This document shows positions 36,218 to 45,944 of a stretch of 64,000 nucleotides of DNA, one piece after another. A program made the position numbers and the translations under genes. Below the pieces are notes generated by a model that worked only from the letters and a program-made list of their open reading frames with translations, did not search any database and was not told the DNA's origin. Each line of letters starts with the position of its first letter. The stretch's first letter is position 1. This DNA is from an uncultured cyanobacterium (GTDB lineage: Bacteria > Cyanobacteriota > Cyanobacteriia > PCC-6307 > Cyanobiaceae): positions 1-64,000 of the forward strand of contig CAIJRN010000019.1 of NCBI GenBank assembly GCA_903823115.1. Reading direction: 5' to 3'.

Positions 36218-37251
36218 TGCTGGACATCTCTGATCGTGAAGACGACGACGCCGGCCCTTTGAATCCCCCTGATGGGGGAACCCTGCCTGGCGACTCCGAA
36301 GACTCGGCTGGCCACAGGTTCGGCGCGGCGGTGAGTCTCAGTGCCTCCGCCCCCAAGATCCAGTGGTATCCGGGCCATATCGCCAAGGCCGAGAGGGCCC
36401 TGGCCGCCAACCTCGAGAAGGTGGATCTGGTGATCGAGGTGCGGGATGCCCGCATCCCCCAGGCCACGGGCCATCCACGGCTGCAGCGCTGGATGCGCAA
36501 CAAGCAGCACCTGCTGGTGATCAATCGCCGTGACATGGTCAATGAGGCCGCACGCCTGGCCTGGGATGGCTGGTTCCGGCTGCGGGGCCAGACCCCTTGG
36601 TGGTGCGACGCCAAGGTCGGCACCGGCGTCAAGCAGTTGCAGCAGGCGGCGATCCGCGCCGGGGCGGCCCTCAATGCCCGCCGTGCCGGTCGGGGCATGA
36701 AGCCGCGGCCGGTGCGGGCCCTGATGCTGGGCTTCCCCAACGTCGGCAAGTCGGCGCTGATCAATCGACTGGTGCGCCAGAAGGTGGTGGACAGCGCCCG
36801 CCGTGCCGGTGTCACCCGCAGCCTGCGCTGGGTGCGCCTCGGCCAGGATCTGGACCTGCTCGATGCCCCTGGGGTGCTGCCGCCCCGTCTCGACAACCAG
36901 TTGGCCGCTCTGCGGCTGGCTCTGTGCGATGACATCGGCCAGGCGGCCTACGACGTCGAGCAGGTGGCCCTGGCTTTCGTGCGCCTGCTGGCCCTGCTCG
37001 AGCCGGTGGCGGCGGCAGGGGTGGCACCGGGGTTGCTGGAGCGCCGCTATGGGCTGCCGATGCCCACTCTCCTCACCACGATCAACGGAGGAGCGCTGCA
37101 GGCTGGTGATCTGGCAACACCGGATGCGGCCAACTGGCTGCTGGCCGCTGCCAGTCGTCACACCAGCGGCGACAGCGTGCGCATGGGTCAGCGTCTGCTC
37201 GACGACTACCGCCGCGGACTACTGGGACCGATCGCCCTGGAGTTGCCCTGA
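36217..37251 (+). CDS. rbgA: circularly permuted ribosome-biogenesis GTPase (RbgA/YlqF-like)
   Basis: The 344-residue protein shows the permuted G-motif order of the YlqF group: G4-like NRRD at 103-106 first, then G1 GFPNVGKS at 172-179, then G3 DAPG at 216-219. YPGHIAKAERALAANLEKVD (51-70) is the family N-terminal signature. RbgA acts in late 50S subunit assembly. A 45-residue acidic, Ser/Gly-rich N-terminal extension precedes the domain and is unusual; the true start could be downstream if that extension is not translated, but the coupled TGATG start with the Usp gene supports it. Confidence 0.9.
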   Translation: MLDISDREDDDAGPLNPPDGGTLPGDSEDSAGHRFGAAVSLSASAPKIQWYPGHIAKAERALAANLEKVDLVIEVRDARIPQATGHPRLQRWMRNKQHLLVINRRDMVNEAARLAWDGWFRLRGQTPWWCDAKVGTGVKQLQQAAIRAGAALNARRAGRGMKPRPVRALMLGFPNVGKSALINRLVRQKVVDSARRAGVTRSLRWVRLGQDLDLLDAPGVLPPRLDNQLAALRLALCDDIGQAAYDVEQVALAFVRLLALLEPVAAAGVAPGLLERRYGLPMPTLLTTINGGALQAGDLATPDAANWLLAAASRHTSGDSVRMGQRLLDDYRRGLLGPIALELP

Positions 37252-37328
37252 AGCGGTGCGCCGGCTCGTGGCGCTTCGCCTGCCGAAGCAGCTTGTTCGG
37301 TTCAGCCAACATCCTGCACAAGACAGCC

Positions 37329-37769
37329 CTAGCCCATGACTTCGCCGATCAAGGTGATGTAATAGCCGACGCGATGCAGGATTTCGCCGGTTCGTGACAC
37401 GCTGAGTTCGGCATTCAGCCGCACCGAACTGGAGGCTGCAGCTTCTGTGGCCATGGCGAAGGAGTTGACGCCCCAGCCCACATTCGTGACGCCTGCCACG
37501 GCATTGAGGCTGAGGTAGGGAGCCGACTCGATCACCCTGAAGCTCTGTCCATCACGCAACAGACTTGTGGGTAGGGCAAGGTCAAGCGACAGTTGATCCG
37601 AGAACCAGCCTGTCACGGCATTTTCGTTGACCCAGCCCGGAGATTTTAGTTCGACGCTGACTACGCCTGAAAGTATGACGACGTGCCTGCCATCAGCCAG
37701 GGGATAGTGAATGGCGTGCGTTGAAGCGAATTGGGAGGCTTGCTTTGGATCGAGTTGGCTGATCTGCAT
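37329..37769 (-). CDS. hypothetical protein, 146 residues
   Basis: A compact soluble protein without signal peptide. It starts MQISQLDPKQASQFASTHAI and has several beta-strand patterns (HVVILSGVVSVEL; RLNAELSVSRTGEILHRVGY). No domain was recognised. Base composition is slightly more AT-rich than its neighbours. It stands alone between the GTPase gene (convergent) and the kinase-like gene. Confidence 0.5.
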   Translation of the reverse strand: MQISQLDPKQASQFASTHAIHYPLADGRHVVILSGVVSVELKSPGWVNENAVTGWFSDQLSLDLALPTSLLRDGQSFRVIESAPYLSLNAVAGVTNVGWGVNSFAMATEAAASSSVRLNAELSVSRTGEILHRVGYYITLIGEVMG

Positions 37770-37951
37770 GCAAGAACCTCATTCCTGGCTTTGATTCTAG
37801 TTCTTGATCCCCCCTTGTTTTTTGCCGGCCCGAGGGGCAGGGCAGGACGTGATCGAGCGCGGTGTCGTTCACACCACCTGCGCTTGATCGCCTGCAGTCG
37901 CTCAGGCCGCCATCCGCCGCCATCCATGGGCGTTGCGATCGGCGTCAGGCG

Positions 37952-38953
37952 TCAGGCGTTTGCCGAGCTGCCGTCGCTGCATTCCCGGGCCATCGCCAGT
38001 GCCCCCTGGCAGGCATCCCCCAGCGGTTCCTGCAGCCTTGCCCCCGGCAGCTCCTGTTGGAGGGCGTCCCGAAAGCTCTGGCGCAGTCCCTCCAGGTGGG
38101 TGATCGCTCCCCCCAGGGTCGCTACGGGGGGAGTGGTGAGTCCCAGAGCCCTGGCCACTCCGGCGACCGAGGCCGCCAGCGCTTTGCCGTTGAGCCCCAG
38201 GATGGCCTGTGCCTCGGGGTTGCCGTGGCTGGCCAGCGCTGCCACCACCGGCGCCAGCCGAGCGAATCCGGCCGGTCCGAAGTCCGCCTGAACCACCAGC
38301 GCCTTGATCCGCTGCGCGGCCTGGGGATCGTCGGGCTCCACGGCCAGCGCCTGCCAGAGGGCGGCCCGCAGCGGTGTGTCGGCCCGGCGGCCATCGGCCA
38401 TCTGCAGGCTCAGGGCCAGGCCGTCGCGGCCGATGTCCATCGCCGAGCCGGCCCCGTCGAGCAGCCAGCCCCAGCCGGCGCAGCGATGCTCGCGCCCCTC
38501 TCGATCGCGCCCGACGGCGATCGTGCCGGTGCCGCTGATCACGACGATGCCCGGCCCCTGCGGAAAGGCGCCGCGCAGGGCAGTGCGCTCATCACCGCTC
38601 ACCGCCAGCTGCGCCAGGCTCAGGCCGAGGGCTGCTGCCGCCAGGGCCTGCGCCTGGACCTGCACGGCACTGCCCTGCTCGATGCCGCTGGCACCCACCG
38701 CGGCTGCCTGCAGCGGCGCCTCCGCCCACGGGGCGGGCAGCTGAAGCCTGGCGTCGGCGAGGCTGAGGCTGAGGGCGGCCTGGAAGCGCTCCGCACCGCC
38801 TGCCGCCGCCAGGTGGCTCACCCCCGGACCCTGGCCTTCGGCGATGGTCCTGCCGTTCCAGCTGGCCAGGCGGCAGCGGCTGTGAGTCTGACCGGCATCG
38901 AAGCCGGCCAGCAATCCCCAGGACTCCCGGTTGCTGACCAGGTCCTCAGTCAT
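37952..38953 (-). CDS. BadF/BadG-type ATPase, N-acetylglucosamine-kinase-like
   Basis: From ATG 38953 the protein has 333 residues of the ASKHA sugar-kinase fold: LLAGFDAGQTHSRCRLA (phosphate-1), IVVISGTGTIAVGRDREG (phosphate-2), CAGWGWLLDGAGSAMDIGRD, and TLGGAITHLEGLRQSFRDAL near the end. This is the pattern of BadF/BadG/BcrA/BcrD ATPases and N-acetyl-D-glucosamine kinase, which phosphorylates amino sugars in wall recycling. The start overlaps the end of the upstream IctB gene by 8 bases, implying co-translation. The natural substrate is not certain. Confidence 0.85.
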   Translation of the reverse strand: MTEDLVSNRESWGLLAGFDAGQTHSRCRLASWNGRTIAEGQGPGVSHLAAAGGAERFQAALSLSLADARLQLPAPWAEAPLQAAAVGASGIEQGSAVQVQAQALAAAALGLSLAQLAVSGDERTALRGAFPQGPGIVVISGTGTIAVGRDREGREHRCAGWGWLLDGAGSAMDIGRDGLALSLQMADGRRADTPLRAALWQALAVEPDDPQAAQRIKALVVQADFGPAGFARLAPVVAALASHGNPEAQAILGLNGKALAASVAGVARALGLTTPPVATLGGAITHLEGLRQSFRDALQQELPGARLQEPLGDACQGALAMARECSDGSSANA

Positions 38954-40313
38954 CACCGCCTGCGGAGGGGATACCTGCCTCCCCCGCTGTCGGTGGCAGC
39001 GAGGCGCCGGCACCCTGCATCGAGGCCGCCAGGGTGGCGAGGCTGAAGAAGGCCACCAGCTGAACTTCGGGCCGGAAGAAGATCGTGTCGGTGAGGCCCT
39101 GGACCGCCAGTGCCATGAACACCGCCACCGCCGCCAGGCTCGGCAGCACCAACGGCCCCTGGGAGCGCCACTGGCCCAGGCCGGTGCGCACGGCACAGAG
39201 GAACAGGCCGATGCCCGCCAGCAGCCCGGGGATGCCGGCCTCGACGGTCCATTCCAGCGGAATCGAGTAGGCACTCAGGGCGTTGAACTTGGCCTGCTGG
39301 TAGAGGGGATAGATCAGGTTGAAGGCGCTGTTGCCCGGGCCGATGCCGATCCAGGGCCGAGCTTCGATCATCTGCAGCACCGAGCCCCAGACATTCATGC
39401 GGAAGTTGTTGGAGCTGTCCTCGCGGCCCGCCACCAGGCTCATCACCCGCACCCGCAGCGGCTCCACCTGGGTCACCAGCACCACCAGCAGCACGGCGCC
39501 CCCCAGCAGCAGCAGCACCGGCAGGGTGCGCCGCCAGAACAGGGGCCAGTGGCGGATGGCACGCCACAGCAGCAGCAGGGTCAGGGTGCCCAGGCCCGCC
39601 ACCATGCCCATCCAGGCGCCACGGCTGTAGGTGAGCACCAGGGCGACGATGCCCAGCACCAGGGAGGTCAGGGCGAACAGCTTGCGCGGCTTGCCCTGCC
39701 AGCGCAGCAGGGCCACCACGGCCAGGGGCAGGATCGGCAACAGGTAGCCGCCCAGCAGGTTGGGGTTGTCGAGGGTGCTGTAGATGCGCACCGTGCCTTC
39801 CGCCACCGAGTTGTTGTCCGACCACTTGGCCAGGGCGCCCGAATCGCCGAAGAGCTGGCGGATGCCGATCACGCTGGTGAGCAGCTCACCGGCCAGCAGC
39901 GCCGCCGTCAGCCGGTCCCACCAGAGGGGCGCCGTGGCCAGCAGCTGGCGCATCAGGGCATACACCCCCAGGTAGCTGACCAGTTTCATCAGGCCCTTGA
40001 AGGCCGCCAGCGGCACCGGCGAAAAGCCCGTGGCCAGAACGGCGATCGCCAGCACCGCCAGCAACCAGCCATTGATCGCTCCGATCCGACCGGCGGGGGT
40101 GCGTAGGGCCCAGAGCAGCCAGAGCAGGCCGGCGGCGGCGATCAGCAGGCTGAGGCCGCTGCGGGTCACCCAGGGCAGGCCCGCCAGCAGGGCGCACAGC
40201 ACCCAGCCGGCCACCAGGGGCAGATGGCGGGAGAGGGCCCCACCCTCCCAGGCGGCCAGCAGTCCCTGCCAGCGCAGCAGTAGCGGAGGGGGGGCGGGGA
40301 TCGGCGGCTGCAT
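38946..40313 (-). CDS. ictB: IctB-family membrane protein (O-antigen-ligase-like)
   Basis: From ATG 40313 the protein has 455 residues and about ten transmembrane helices. The family features are VRIYSTLDNPNLLGGYLLPI, LTYSRGAWMGMVAGL, and a large loop with SSNNFRMNVWGSVLQMIEAR, PWIGIGPGNSAFN and ALSAYSIPLEWTVEAG. These mark the Wzy_C/O-antigen ligase superfamily member called IctB in cyanobacteria, once proposed as a bicarbonate transporter; a role in glycan ligation is equally plausible. A longer frame up to 40379 exists, but the internal ATG fits better. Confidence 0.88.
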   Translation of the reverse strand: MQPPIPAPPPLLLRWQGLLAAWEGGALSRHLPLVAGWVLCALLAGLPWVTRSGLSLLIAAAGLLWLLWALRTPAGRIGAINGWLLAVLAIAVLATGFSPVPLAAFKGLMKLVSYLGVYALMRQLLATAPLWWDRLTAALLAGELLTSVIGIRQLFGDSGALAKWSDNNSVAEGTVRIYSTLDNPNLLGGYLLPILPLAVVALLRWQGKPRKLFALTSLVLGIVALVLTYSRGAWMGMVAGLGTLTLLLLWRAIRHWPLFWRRTLPVLLLLGGAVLLVVLVTQVEPLRVRVMSLVAGREDSSNNFRMNVWGSVLQMIEARPWIGIGPGNSAFNLIYPLYQQAKFNALSAYSIPLEWTVEAGIPGLLAGIGLFLCAVRTGLGQWRSQGPLVLPSLAAVAVFMALAVQGLTDTIFFRPEVQLVAFFSLATLAASMQGAGASLPPTAGEAGIPSAGGDD

Positions 40314-40447
40314 GGGCTGGCTTGGGGCGCGATTGGACTCGAGCCGGTGTGCAGCGGGTGGCATCCCCGAAGCCGGCACGAATCCTTCAGGGATGGATCG
40401 ACCCGCTGATTATCAGCGCCGCACGGCGAGCTGCAGGCATTCCGTCG

Positions 40448-41131
40448 CTAGGGGCTTGCGGTCGGTGAGGGGCTCGACGCCGCAGGCGGCGGCGGTGCGG
40501 CCTCGTTGCGCCGGAACAGCACCCGGTACACCGGCAGCCCCTGGTTCAGCACGTAGGTTTCCCGCTCCGTCGGCAGCGCCAGGGGGTTGTCCGAGCGCCA
40601 GGGGCGGGCGTCGCCAGCGGGGCGCTCGAAGCAGCCGCTGGCCTCCACCAGGCTCACCATCGGCTCGATCGCCCCGAGGACATCGCTCTGCAGGAACAGC
40701 TCCCGGCCCGGAGCCAGGGCCGCGGCGATGACGGCGAGCAGCGGCGGCTGCAGCACCTGGCGCTTGCGGTGCTTGGTCTTGAACCAGGGATCCGGGAACT
40801 GGATCGTCACCAGGGCCAGGCGGCCGGCCGGCAGCGCCCCCAGCCAGTCCTGAAGGCTGATGGTGGCGTTGCAGAACAGAAAGCGCAGATTGGTCAGCCC
40901 TGCGGCCTGCCGGTCGGCTTCGGCGGCCTCCACCAGCGGCCTGCGGATCTCCACGCCCAGATGGTTGCGATGGGGATCCTGCTGGGCCAGGGCCAGTAGA
41001 AAGCGGCCGCGGGCGCAGCCGATGTCGAGATGGAGAGGCAGATCGGCCGCTGCGAACAGCTCCGGCGGGGCCGGCAGGGGCCGCGGTACCAGGTGGAAGC
41101 GGCTGAGGGGATTGACGTGCTGCCGCACCAT
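40448..41131 (-). CDS. trmB: tRNA (guanine-N7-)-methyltransferase
   Basis: A 227-residue enzyme that methylates G46 in tRNA variable loops. Motif I is [20 protein letters not shown], followed by [15 protein letters not shown], then [20 protein letters not shown], the PDPWxKxxHxKRR signature unique to Trm[21 protein letters not shown] closes the fold. It lies one base downstream of the FIST gene stop, on the same strand, so they form an operon. Confidence 0.96.
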   Translation of the reverse strand: MVRQHVNPLSRFHLVPRPLPAPPELFAAADLPLHLDIGCARGRFLLALAQQDPHRNHLGVEIRRPLVEAAEADRQAAGLTNLRFLFCNATISLQDWLGALPAGRLALVTIQFPDPWFKTKHRKRQVLQPPLLAVIAAALAPGRELFLQSDVLGAIEPMVSLVEASGCFERPAGDARPWRSDNPLALPTERETYVLNQGLPVYRVLFRRNEAAPPPPAASSPSPTASP

Positions 41132-41132
41132 G

Positions 41133-42422
41133 TCAGTCGCCCTTGGCAGCCGGGATCGGGCGGGGCACCAGGAAGCCCCAGCTGGCGGTGTAGCCGTGCA
41201 GGTGGGTGGTGCCCCCCAGCGGACCGATTTCGCCGTTGCAGAACACGCCGCTGATCGGCAGGCCGGCGAAGGCGTCCTGGCAGAGGCTCACATCGCCATC
41301 CGCCTCGCCGTAGAGCCCCTGGCCCCGACCCAGACAGGCGAACAGCAGCGCCAGCAGCGGTTCCTGCTCCTGGCCCTGGCGGCTGGCCAGGGCGGCCAGC
41401 AGCTGGCGGCCTTCCTGGCGAGAGGCGTCGCCATCCCGCAGCTGGAACTGCACTTTCTGCCCCACCCGCATGCGTTCGCCCACGGCCACCGCCCCGTTGC
41501 GCGGATCGACGCCGATCAGATTGCGCACCAGGAAGGCGGAGGGGGTCTGCTGCAGATTGGCCAGGCTGAAATCGCTGCGGCCCACCCCCAGAAACAGGGC
41601 GTTCTTCACCTGCTCCCGTTCGTCCTGGGTCAGATCCGAGAGGATCGCCTGCAGGGCCGCCACCGGGCTGCGGCGGAGCTCGCCATCACTCACCTCCAGC
41701 ACCACGTTGCGCTGGGCCTGCTCCACCTCCAGCACCGGGCCGATCGGCCGGCAGCCCTGGGCCAGCACCGGTTCGATCGCCCAGGCGCCGCCGATCAGGC
41801 AGCCCACCGCCCCCTCCCGCACCTGGTCGTTGAACAGGAGCGATCCGTGCGAGGAGCTGTGGGGGCAGGCGATACCGCCCACCTTGACCCCATCGGCAAA
41901 GGCGTAGTCGAGCCCGTTGATCAGGTCATTGACGGCATTGCAGGCCGGATCCACCAGCAGCAGCAGGGAGGAATCGGCCTTGGCGGCGTCTCCGACCAGC
42001 GCTCGCCAGGGTTCGGCCGGGCCGTCGAGGTCCGGCAGTTCCGTGGTGTCGATGGCGAAGGGCAGCAATTCGGCACCGGGCAGGTGCAACAGGGTGACGC
42101 TGAGGGCCGGTTCCTGCTCCAGTTCGTGGGCCACGCCCGTGGCGTCGGTACCCACCACGCCGCCACCGACACAGCCGAGCCAGTGCCTGGCCTTCAGTTT
42201 CAGGCGCAGCAACGGCAGCAGTCGCTGCAGATCACTGGCATAGCTGCTGGAGGCGAAGACCAGGGCGAGATCCGCTTCCCCGGCGGCCGCCAGCTGGCGT
42301 GCCACGGTGCTGACCGAATCCTCCAGGGACACATCCCGGGCCAGGGCGGTGCGGCACCAGGCTTTGCCGCTGTTGGAGCGCAGCAGGCCCGGCAACCAGG
42401 GGAAGGGAGGGAGCGCAGCCAT
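41133..42422 (-). CDS. FIST-domain sensory protein
   Basis: The 429-residue protein has the FIST N-terminal domain (about 40-225: [57 protein letters not shown]) and the FIST_C domain (about 225-400: [54 protein letters not shown]). FIST modules are thought to bind small ligands such as amino acids in signalling proteins. No output domain is attached. It is divergent from the DUF3177 gene by 64 bases. Confidence 0.85.
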   Translation of the reverse strand: MAALPPFPWLPGLLRSNSGKAWCRTALARDVSLEDSVSTVARQLAAAGEADLALVFASSSYASDLQRLLPLLRLKLKARHWLGCVGGGVVGTDATGVAHELEQEPALSVTLLHLPGAELLPFAIDTTELPDLDGPAEPWRALVGDAAKADSSLLLLVDPACNAVNDLINGLDYAFADGVKVGGIACPHSSSHGSLLFNDQVREGAVGCLIGGAWAIEPVLAQGCRPIGPVLEVEQAQRNVVLEVSDGELRRSPVAALQAILSDLTQDEREQVKNALFLGVGRSDFSLANLQQTPSAFLVRNLIGVDPRNGAVAVGERMRVGQKVQFQLRDGDASRQEGRQLLAALASRQGQEQEPLLALLFACLGRGQGLYGEADGDVSLCQDAFAGLPISGVFCNGEIGPLGGTTHLHGYTASWGFLVPRPIPAAKGD

Positions 42423-42486
42423 GGGCGCGACCCTATCGCCCGACAGGGGTGCACGGATAATGGCGCCTTAACGAACCGCCCTGTCC

Positions 42487-43101
42487 GTGCCGGATCCGTA
42501 CTACCGCTCCCTGGTCTGGCTGGATGTGCGCCTGAGCGTGCTGTTCGCCGTGGGGGTTCCCCTGGTGCTGCTGATCTGGAGTGTGGCCCGCCGCCAACAG
42601 GCTCTGATCCGCCTGATGGGGCTGTATTGGAAAGTGTCCAGCCTGCTGCTGATCGCCCTGCTGCTGCTGGTCGACCGTCGTCCCAGCGGCTTTCTGCTGC
42701 TGGTGCTGGCGCCCGTGCTGATCCTGGCCACCCTCTGGTTCTGGGTGGATCTCAATGAGGAACTGGCCGACATGCCGCCCTGGCGGGCCCTGCCGCTGAC
42801 GGTGCGGATCTGGCGCTGGAGCCTCAGCCTGCTGACCCTGCTCAGCGGCGCTCTGGCGGTCACGGCCCTGCCCTGTATGGCCCCAAGGCCGGGTCCGGCT
42901 TTCTGCCAGGCCTGGCTGGAGGCGCCCAGGGGACTGAACAACGCCGTGGACAGGGTGTTTGATTTTGTCTTCGGAGCCGACTGGAACCCCGGTGTGGCGG
43001 CCTTCTTCGGCTATCTGGCCCTGGTGGCCTACGTCGTGGGATTGCTGCAGTGGCTGCTGGTGCGCCTGCCCCGCCAGGGTCGGGTGGCCGGTGAGTTCTG
43101 A
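42487..43101 (+). CDS. DUF3177 membrane protein
   Basis: A 204-residue protein starting at GTG 42487, with five hydrophobic segments. The sequence YRSLVWLDVRLSVLFAVGVP at the N-terminus and the FDFVFGADWNPGVAAFFGYL end match the cyanobacteria-specific DUF3177 family as I know it. Function unknown; an integral membrane protein of the plasma or thylakoid membrane. Confidence 0.75.
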   Translation: MPDPYYRSLVWLDVRLSVLFAVGVPLVLLIWSVARRQQALIRLMGLYWKVSSLLLIALLLLVDRRPSGFLLLVLAPVLILATLWFWVDLNEELADMPPWRALPLTVRIWRWSLSLLTLLSGALAVTALPCMAPRPGPAFCQAWLEAPRGLNNAVDRVFDFVFGADWNPGVAAFFGYLALVAYVVGLLQWLLVRLPRQGRVAGEF

Positions 43102-43157
43102 GCCGATGAGTTCTCCATCGTGGTCGCTGAACGGTTGCTTGAGGGGGAGAGGATCGG

Positions 43158-43712
43158 ATGGAGGCGAAAGGCGCTGTGATGGCAGGCAACGGGATCGGAG
43201 CTGAAGGGATGGGACCTGACGGGATCAGCCAGGAACCGGCTCGTCGCCAGGCGATCGGCGGCGCCGAGCTTGGCGCTGTCGGCCCGACGCCGCCGGAGTT
43301 GATGGCGGGCTTGCTGGCGGCGCTGGAGGCGCTCAGCCGCGCCCATCCCGATCGGGTGCTTCGCCTGAGCGGCAGCCTGCCCTCGGCAGCCGGACAGGCG
43401 GGCTCCGCTGCCGCTGCCGCCGGCGATCCGTTGCCGGTTCCCTCCCCTTCGCTGCCAGCGGCTGACGAGCCTTCGCGATCCGAATCACCACTCCCGGCGG
43501 CAGGGGAGCCCTTTGAGCTGCTGATCTTCCGCGGCTACTCCAGCCTCACCACCCATCCCACCGCCTTTGACCCAGACCGTGCCGCCCTGCCGGAGGGGGC
43601 CCGGATCAGCAGCGCCGAGCTGCTGGTGGCGCCGCTTGATCCAGGCGGCGGTGTGCCCCTGGCGGGGCCGGCGGCGGCCGAGGCTTTTCTGGCGCCGGAG
43701 CGCTGGGCCTGA
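43158..43712 (+). CDS. conserved cyanobacterial small protein (DUF7734-like)
   Basis: A 184-residue frame whose first 110 residues are low-complexity Gly/Ala/Pro. The last 70 form a conserved-looking domain: FELLIFRGYSSLTTHPTAFD, LPEGARISSAELLVAPLDPG. This C-terminal domain is found in cyanobacteria and plants as an uncharacterised family (I think DUF7734). The start is uncertain; ATG 43179 (codon 8) is an alternative. Confidence 0.5.
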   Translation: MEAKGAVMAGNGIGAEGMGPDGISQEPARRQAIGGAELGAVGPTPPELMAGLLAALEALSRAHPDRVLRLSGSLPSAAGQAGSAAAAAGDPLPVPSPSLPAADEPSRSESPLPAAGEPFELLIFRGYSSLTTHPTAFDPDRAALPEGARISSAELLVAPLDPGGGVPLAGPAAAEAFLAPERWA

Positions 43713-43718
43713 ACGGTG

Positions 43719-44825
43719 ATGGAGATTCTGCGCGCCAAGGATGTGGTCGATCGCAGGCCAGCCCGAGAGATGGGGCAGAAATGGTGGCCAGGCGGATCGG
43801 TGCTGCGGCTGAACGATGTGATCGTGATCAGGAAATATTCGTTGATCTGTGATGCTCAGTTCAAGGTCATTCCAGCCGCTGTAAATGAGCAGCTTTTCTG
43901 GCAGCCAACATCCATCGATCTCGGTGTGGATTCGATGGACCTGGAGGCAGAGCTGGGCTCAAGACTGGATTTTCTGCAGCGGGCCGTCGATGATGTCGAT
44001 CGCGACAAGATTGCAGATTTGTCAAACTTGTCAAATGAGTTCATCTATCTGATGCACCCTTTTGAATGGTACGCCTATGGCCATCTGTTTGATACGTTGC
44101 AGCGGCTTTTCCCGATCCAGGATCTGGGAGTGGCTCAAAGCACTCTGCTCGTCTGCGGCAGTACTCAAAGTGTTGCGGATTTTGCTCAGCATCTGCAGGT
44201 GTTTGGATATGAGAGCCATCAAATCCTTGGTATCCCGGCCTATTGTGATGGCATTAAGGTCAGGAATCTGACGGTGGCGGAATCGCCGGCTGGAATTGCC
44301 CAATTGACAGTGGAGTCTGTCAATTGGTTGCGAAAATGTTACCTGGAAAGCCCCCGGTTTGTTTCTTATCTGCGCCGCAACGAATCCCTTTATCCCGAGG
44401 GACAATATATCCTTTATCTGGATCGAGGTGAAGCCGGTAGTCGTGACCTGCTCAACAAGCATGAGCTGCTTTCAAATCTGGCGATGTTGGGCTTGCCGAT
44501 CATGGTGTTCAAGGGCAAGGAGACGGTCTTTGAAATGCTGCTCGCTTTTTCCCGTGCCAGGCTTGTGATCGGCGTGCATGGCGCCATGTTCGTGAACACG
44601 ATATTTTGCTCCCCAGCTGCTGCCATCGTGGAGCTCTGTCCCTCCAATCGCGTTGTTCAGCAGATGGTGCGGATGCCCAAGCCTTGTCTGAATCATGCCC
44701 TGGTGATTGTTCCGGGCTTTGCTGATGCTTCAATCCAGGTTGACCCCGGTGAGATTGTGCGCCTGGCCGTCGATCTCATGCTCTCCGATCTGTCTGGTCA
44801 GGACGCACCATCGGGGGAGCTCTGA
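43719..44825 (+). CDS. GT61 (DUF563) family glycosyltransferase
   Basis: A 368-residue protein from ATG 43719 (GTG 43716 possible). The GT61 signature is in the C-terminal third: ILYLDRGEAGSRDLLNKHEL, then ARLVIGVHGAMFVNTIFCSP and AAAIVELCPSNR. The middle part has EWYAYGHLFDTLQRLFPIQD. GT61 enzymes transfer xylose, arabinose or GlcNAc to glycans. Codon composition is more AT-rich than neighbours, suggesting acquisition. It starts 6 bases after the preceding gene. Confidence 0.8.
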   Translation: MEILRAKDVVDRRPAREMGQKWWPGGSVLRLNDVIVIRKYSLICDAQFKVIPAAVNEQLFWQPTSIDLGVDSMDLEAELGSRLDFLQRAVDDVDRDKIADLSNLSNEFIYLMHPFEWYAYGHLFDTLQRLFPIQDLGVAQSTLLVCGSTQSVADFAQHLQVFGYESHQILGIPAYCDGIKVRNLTVAESPAGIAQLTVESVNWLRKCYLESPRFVSYLRRNESLYPEGQYILYLDRGEAGSRDLLNKHELLSNLAMLGLPIMVFKGKETVFEMLLAFSRARLVIGVHGAMFVNTIFCSPAAAIVELCPSNRVVQQMVRMPKPCLNHALVIVPGFADASIQVDPGEIVRLAVDLMLSDLSGQDAPSGEL

Positions 44826-45037
44826 GCTCTGACTCTGCAGCCCTGACCATGGTTGTCATTGGAGCCAGCGGCATCTGGGCCCAGGGAGGTGAATGAAATT
44901 AGGAGCATGTTGCGGCCCGTTGGGCCATGCTTTATGGGTTCAATGTTTCAATTGCTGTGGCAGGGATCCGGCTGGCCCGTTGTCGATCGTGCTCTTGGAC
45001 TGGCTGGGTATTCAGCTGGTCCGCTGGCGACTCTTCT

Positions 45038-45141
45038 GGCTCGCTTCTCAGCTCGACGCTTCGGGCTCGCTTTTCAGCTCGACTCTGCAGGCTCGCTTTT
45101 CAGCTCGACTCTGCAGGCTCGCTTTTCAGCTCGACGCCGAG
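45038..45141. repeat. four tandem 26-bp copies overlapping the end of an ABC permease gene
   Basis: Units start at 45038, 45064, 45090 and 45116. Copies two and three are identical; the others differ in a few bases. Each contains GGCTCGCTT(T/C)TCAGCTCGAC. The fourth copy includes the last codons and stop of the permease gene on the minus strand, so the array looks like amplification of the gene's 3' end. The stretch 44826-45037 before it holds no gene. Confidence 0.85.
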
Positions 45142-45944
45142 GTGTAATCGCGCAGGGCCCGGCGCCAGAACCAGCGGCTGAACAGCAGCGAGCCTGTGGC
45201 CACGGCCAGCGATGACAGCAGCCACAAGCCACTGGCCCGGCCCAGGATCGCTTCCGCCGGCACCGTGGTCAGGAAGGCCACCGGCAGGACCACGGTGAAC
45301 AGGGTGCGCAGGCCGGCGGGATAGGCACTGATCGGATAGCGGCCGGCGCTGAGGGCGGCCCGCAGCACTTCGGTGATGTTCCAGGTCTTGACGAACCAGA
45401 TGCTGGTGGTGGCCAGCACAAACCAGAGGCTGTACAGAATCACCACGCTGCTCAGCAACATCAGGGCACCCCCCAGGAGCGTCGCCACGCCGGGCCGGGC
45501 ACCGGCGCGCAGGGCCGCCCAGATCGCCAGGGCCAGCCCGGTGAGGATCTCGGGGATTCCCCAGGGGGAAATGGTTCGAGTGGAGAGCCAGAACTGGCTG
45601 TCAATCGGCTTGAGCAGCACGAAATCCAGGGTGCCTTGCTGCACCTGGGTGACGATGGCGCCGAGGTTGGGCCGCAGCAGCGTCGAGGAAACGCCATCCA
45701 GAAAGGTGTAGATCCCCAGCACCACCAGGGCTGCCTCCAGGCTCCAGCCCCCCAGCTGGTGGCCGTGGCCATAGATCAGCCAGAGCAGCAGCAGGCTGCC
45801 GGCCAGGTTGCCGGCCATCGCCAGCACTTCGATCAGCAGGTTGACCTGGTATTCCATCTGGCTGGCCAGGGCCGATCCCCAGAAGCGTTTCACGGTGCGC
45901 CCGTAGCGCAGCAGGCCCGCCATTCCCATGGATCCCATCGTCAT
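45126..45944 (-). CDS. ABC-2 family transporter permease (DUF990 type), second subunit
   Basis: A 272-residue polytopic protein with six predicted helices. MEYQVNLLIEVLAMAGNLAG, QVQQGTLDFVLLKPIDSQFW and ISPWGIPEILTGLALAIW are typical of the DUF990/ABC-2 permease pair, in which QQGTLDFVLLKP marks the loop near the membrane. It directly follows its partner on the same strand (ends adjoin). The gene ends inside a tandem repeat. Together with the ATPase gene it forms an exporter of unknown substrate. Confidence 0.85.
   Translation of the reverse strand: MTMGSMGMAGLLRYGRTVKRFWGSALASQMEYQVNLLIEVLAMAGNLAGSLLLLWLIYGHGHQLGGWSLEAALVVLGIYTFLDGVSSTLLRPNLGAIVTQVQQGTLDFVLLKPIDSQFWLSTRTISPWGIPEILTGLALAIWAALRAGARPGVATLLGGALMLLSSVVILYSLWFVLATTSIWFVKTWNITEVLRAALSAGRYPISAYPAGLRTLFTVVLPVAFLTTVPAEAILGRASGLWLLSSLAVATGSLLFSRWFWRRALRDYTSASS

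Noticed and set aside
40860-42758. 632-codon plus-strand open frame
   Set aside because: Antisense to the FIST gene and overlapping trmB; no motifs.
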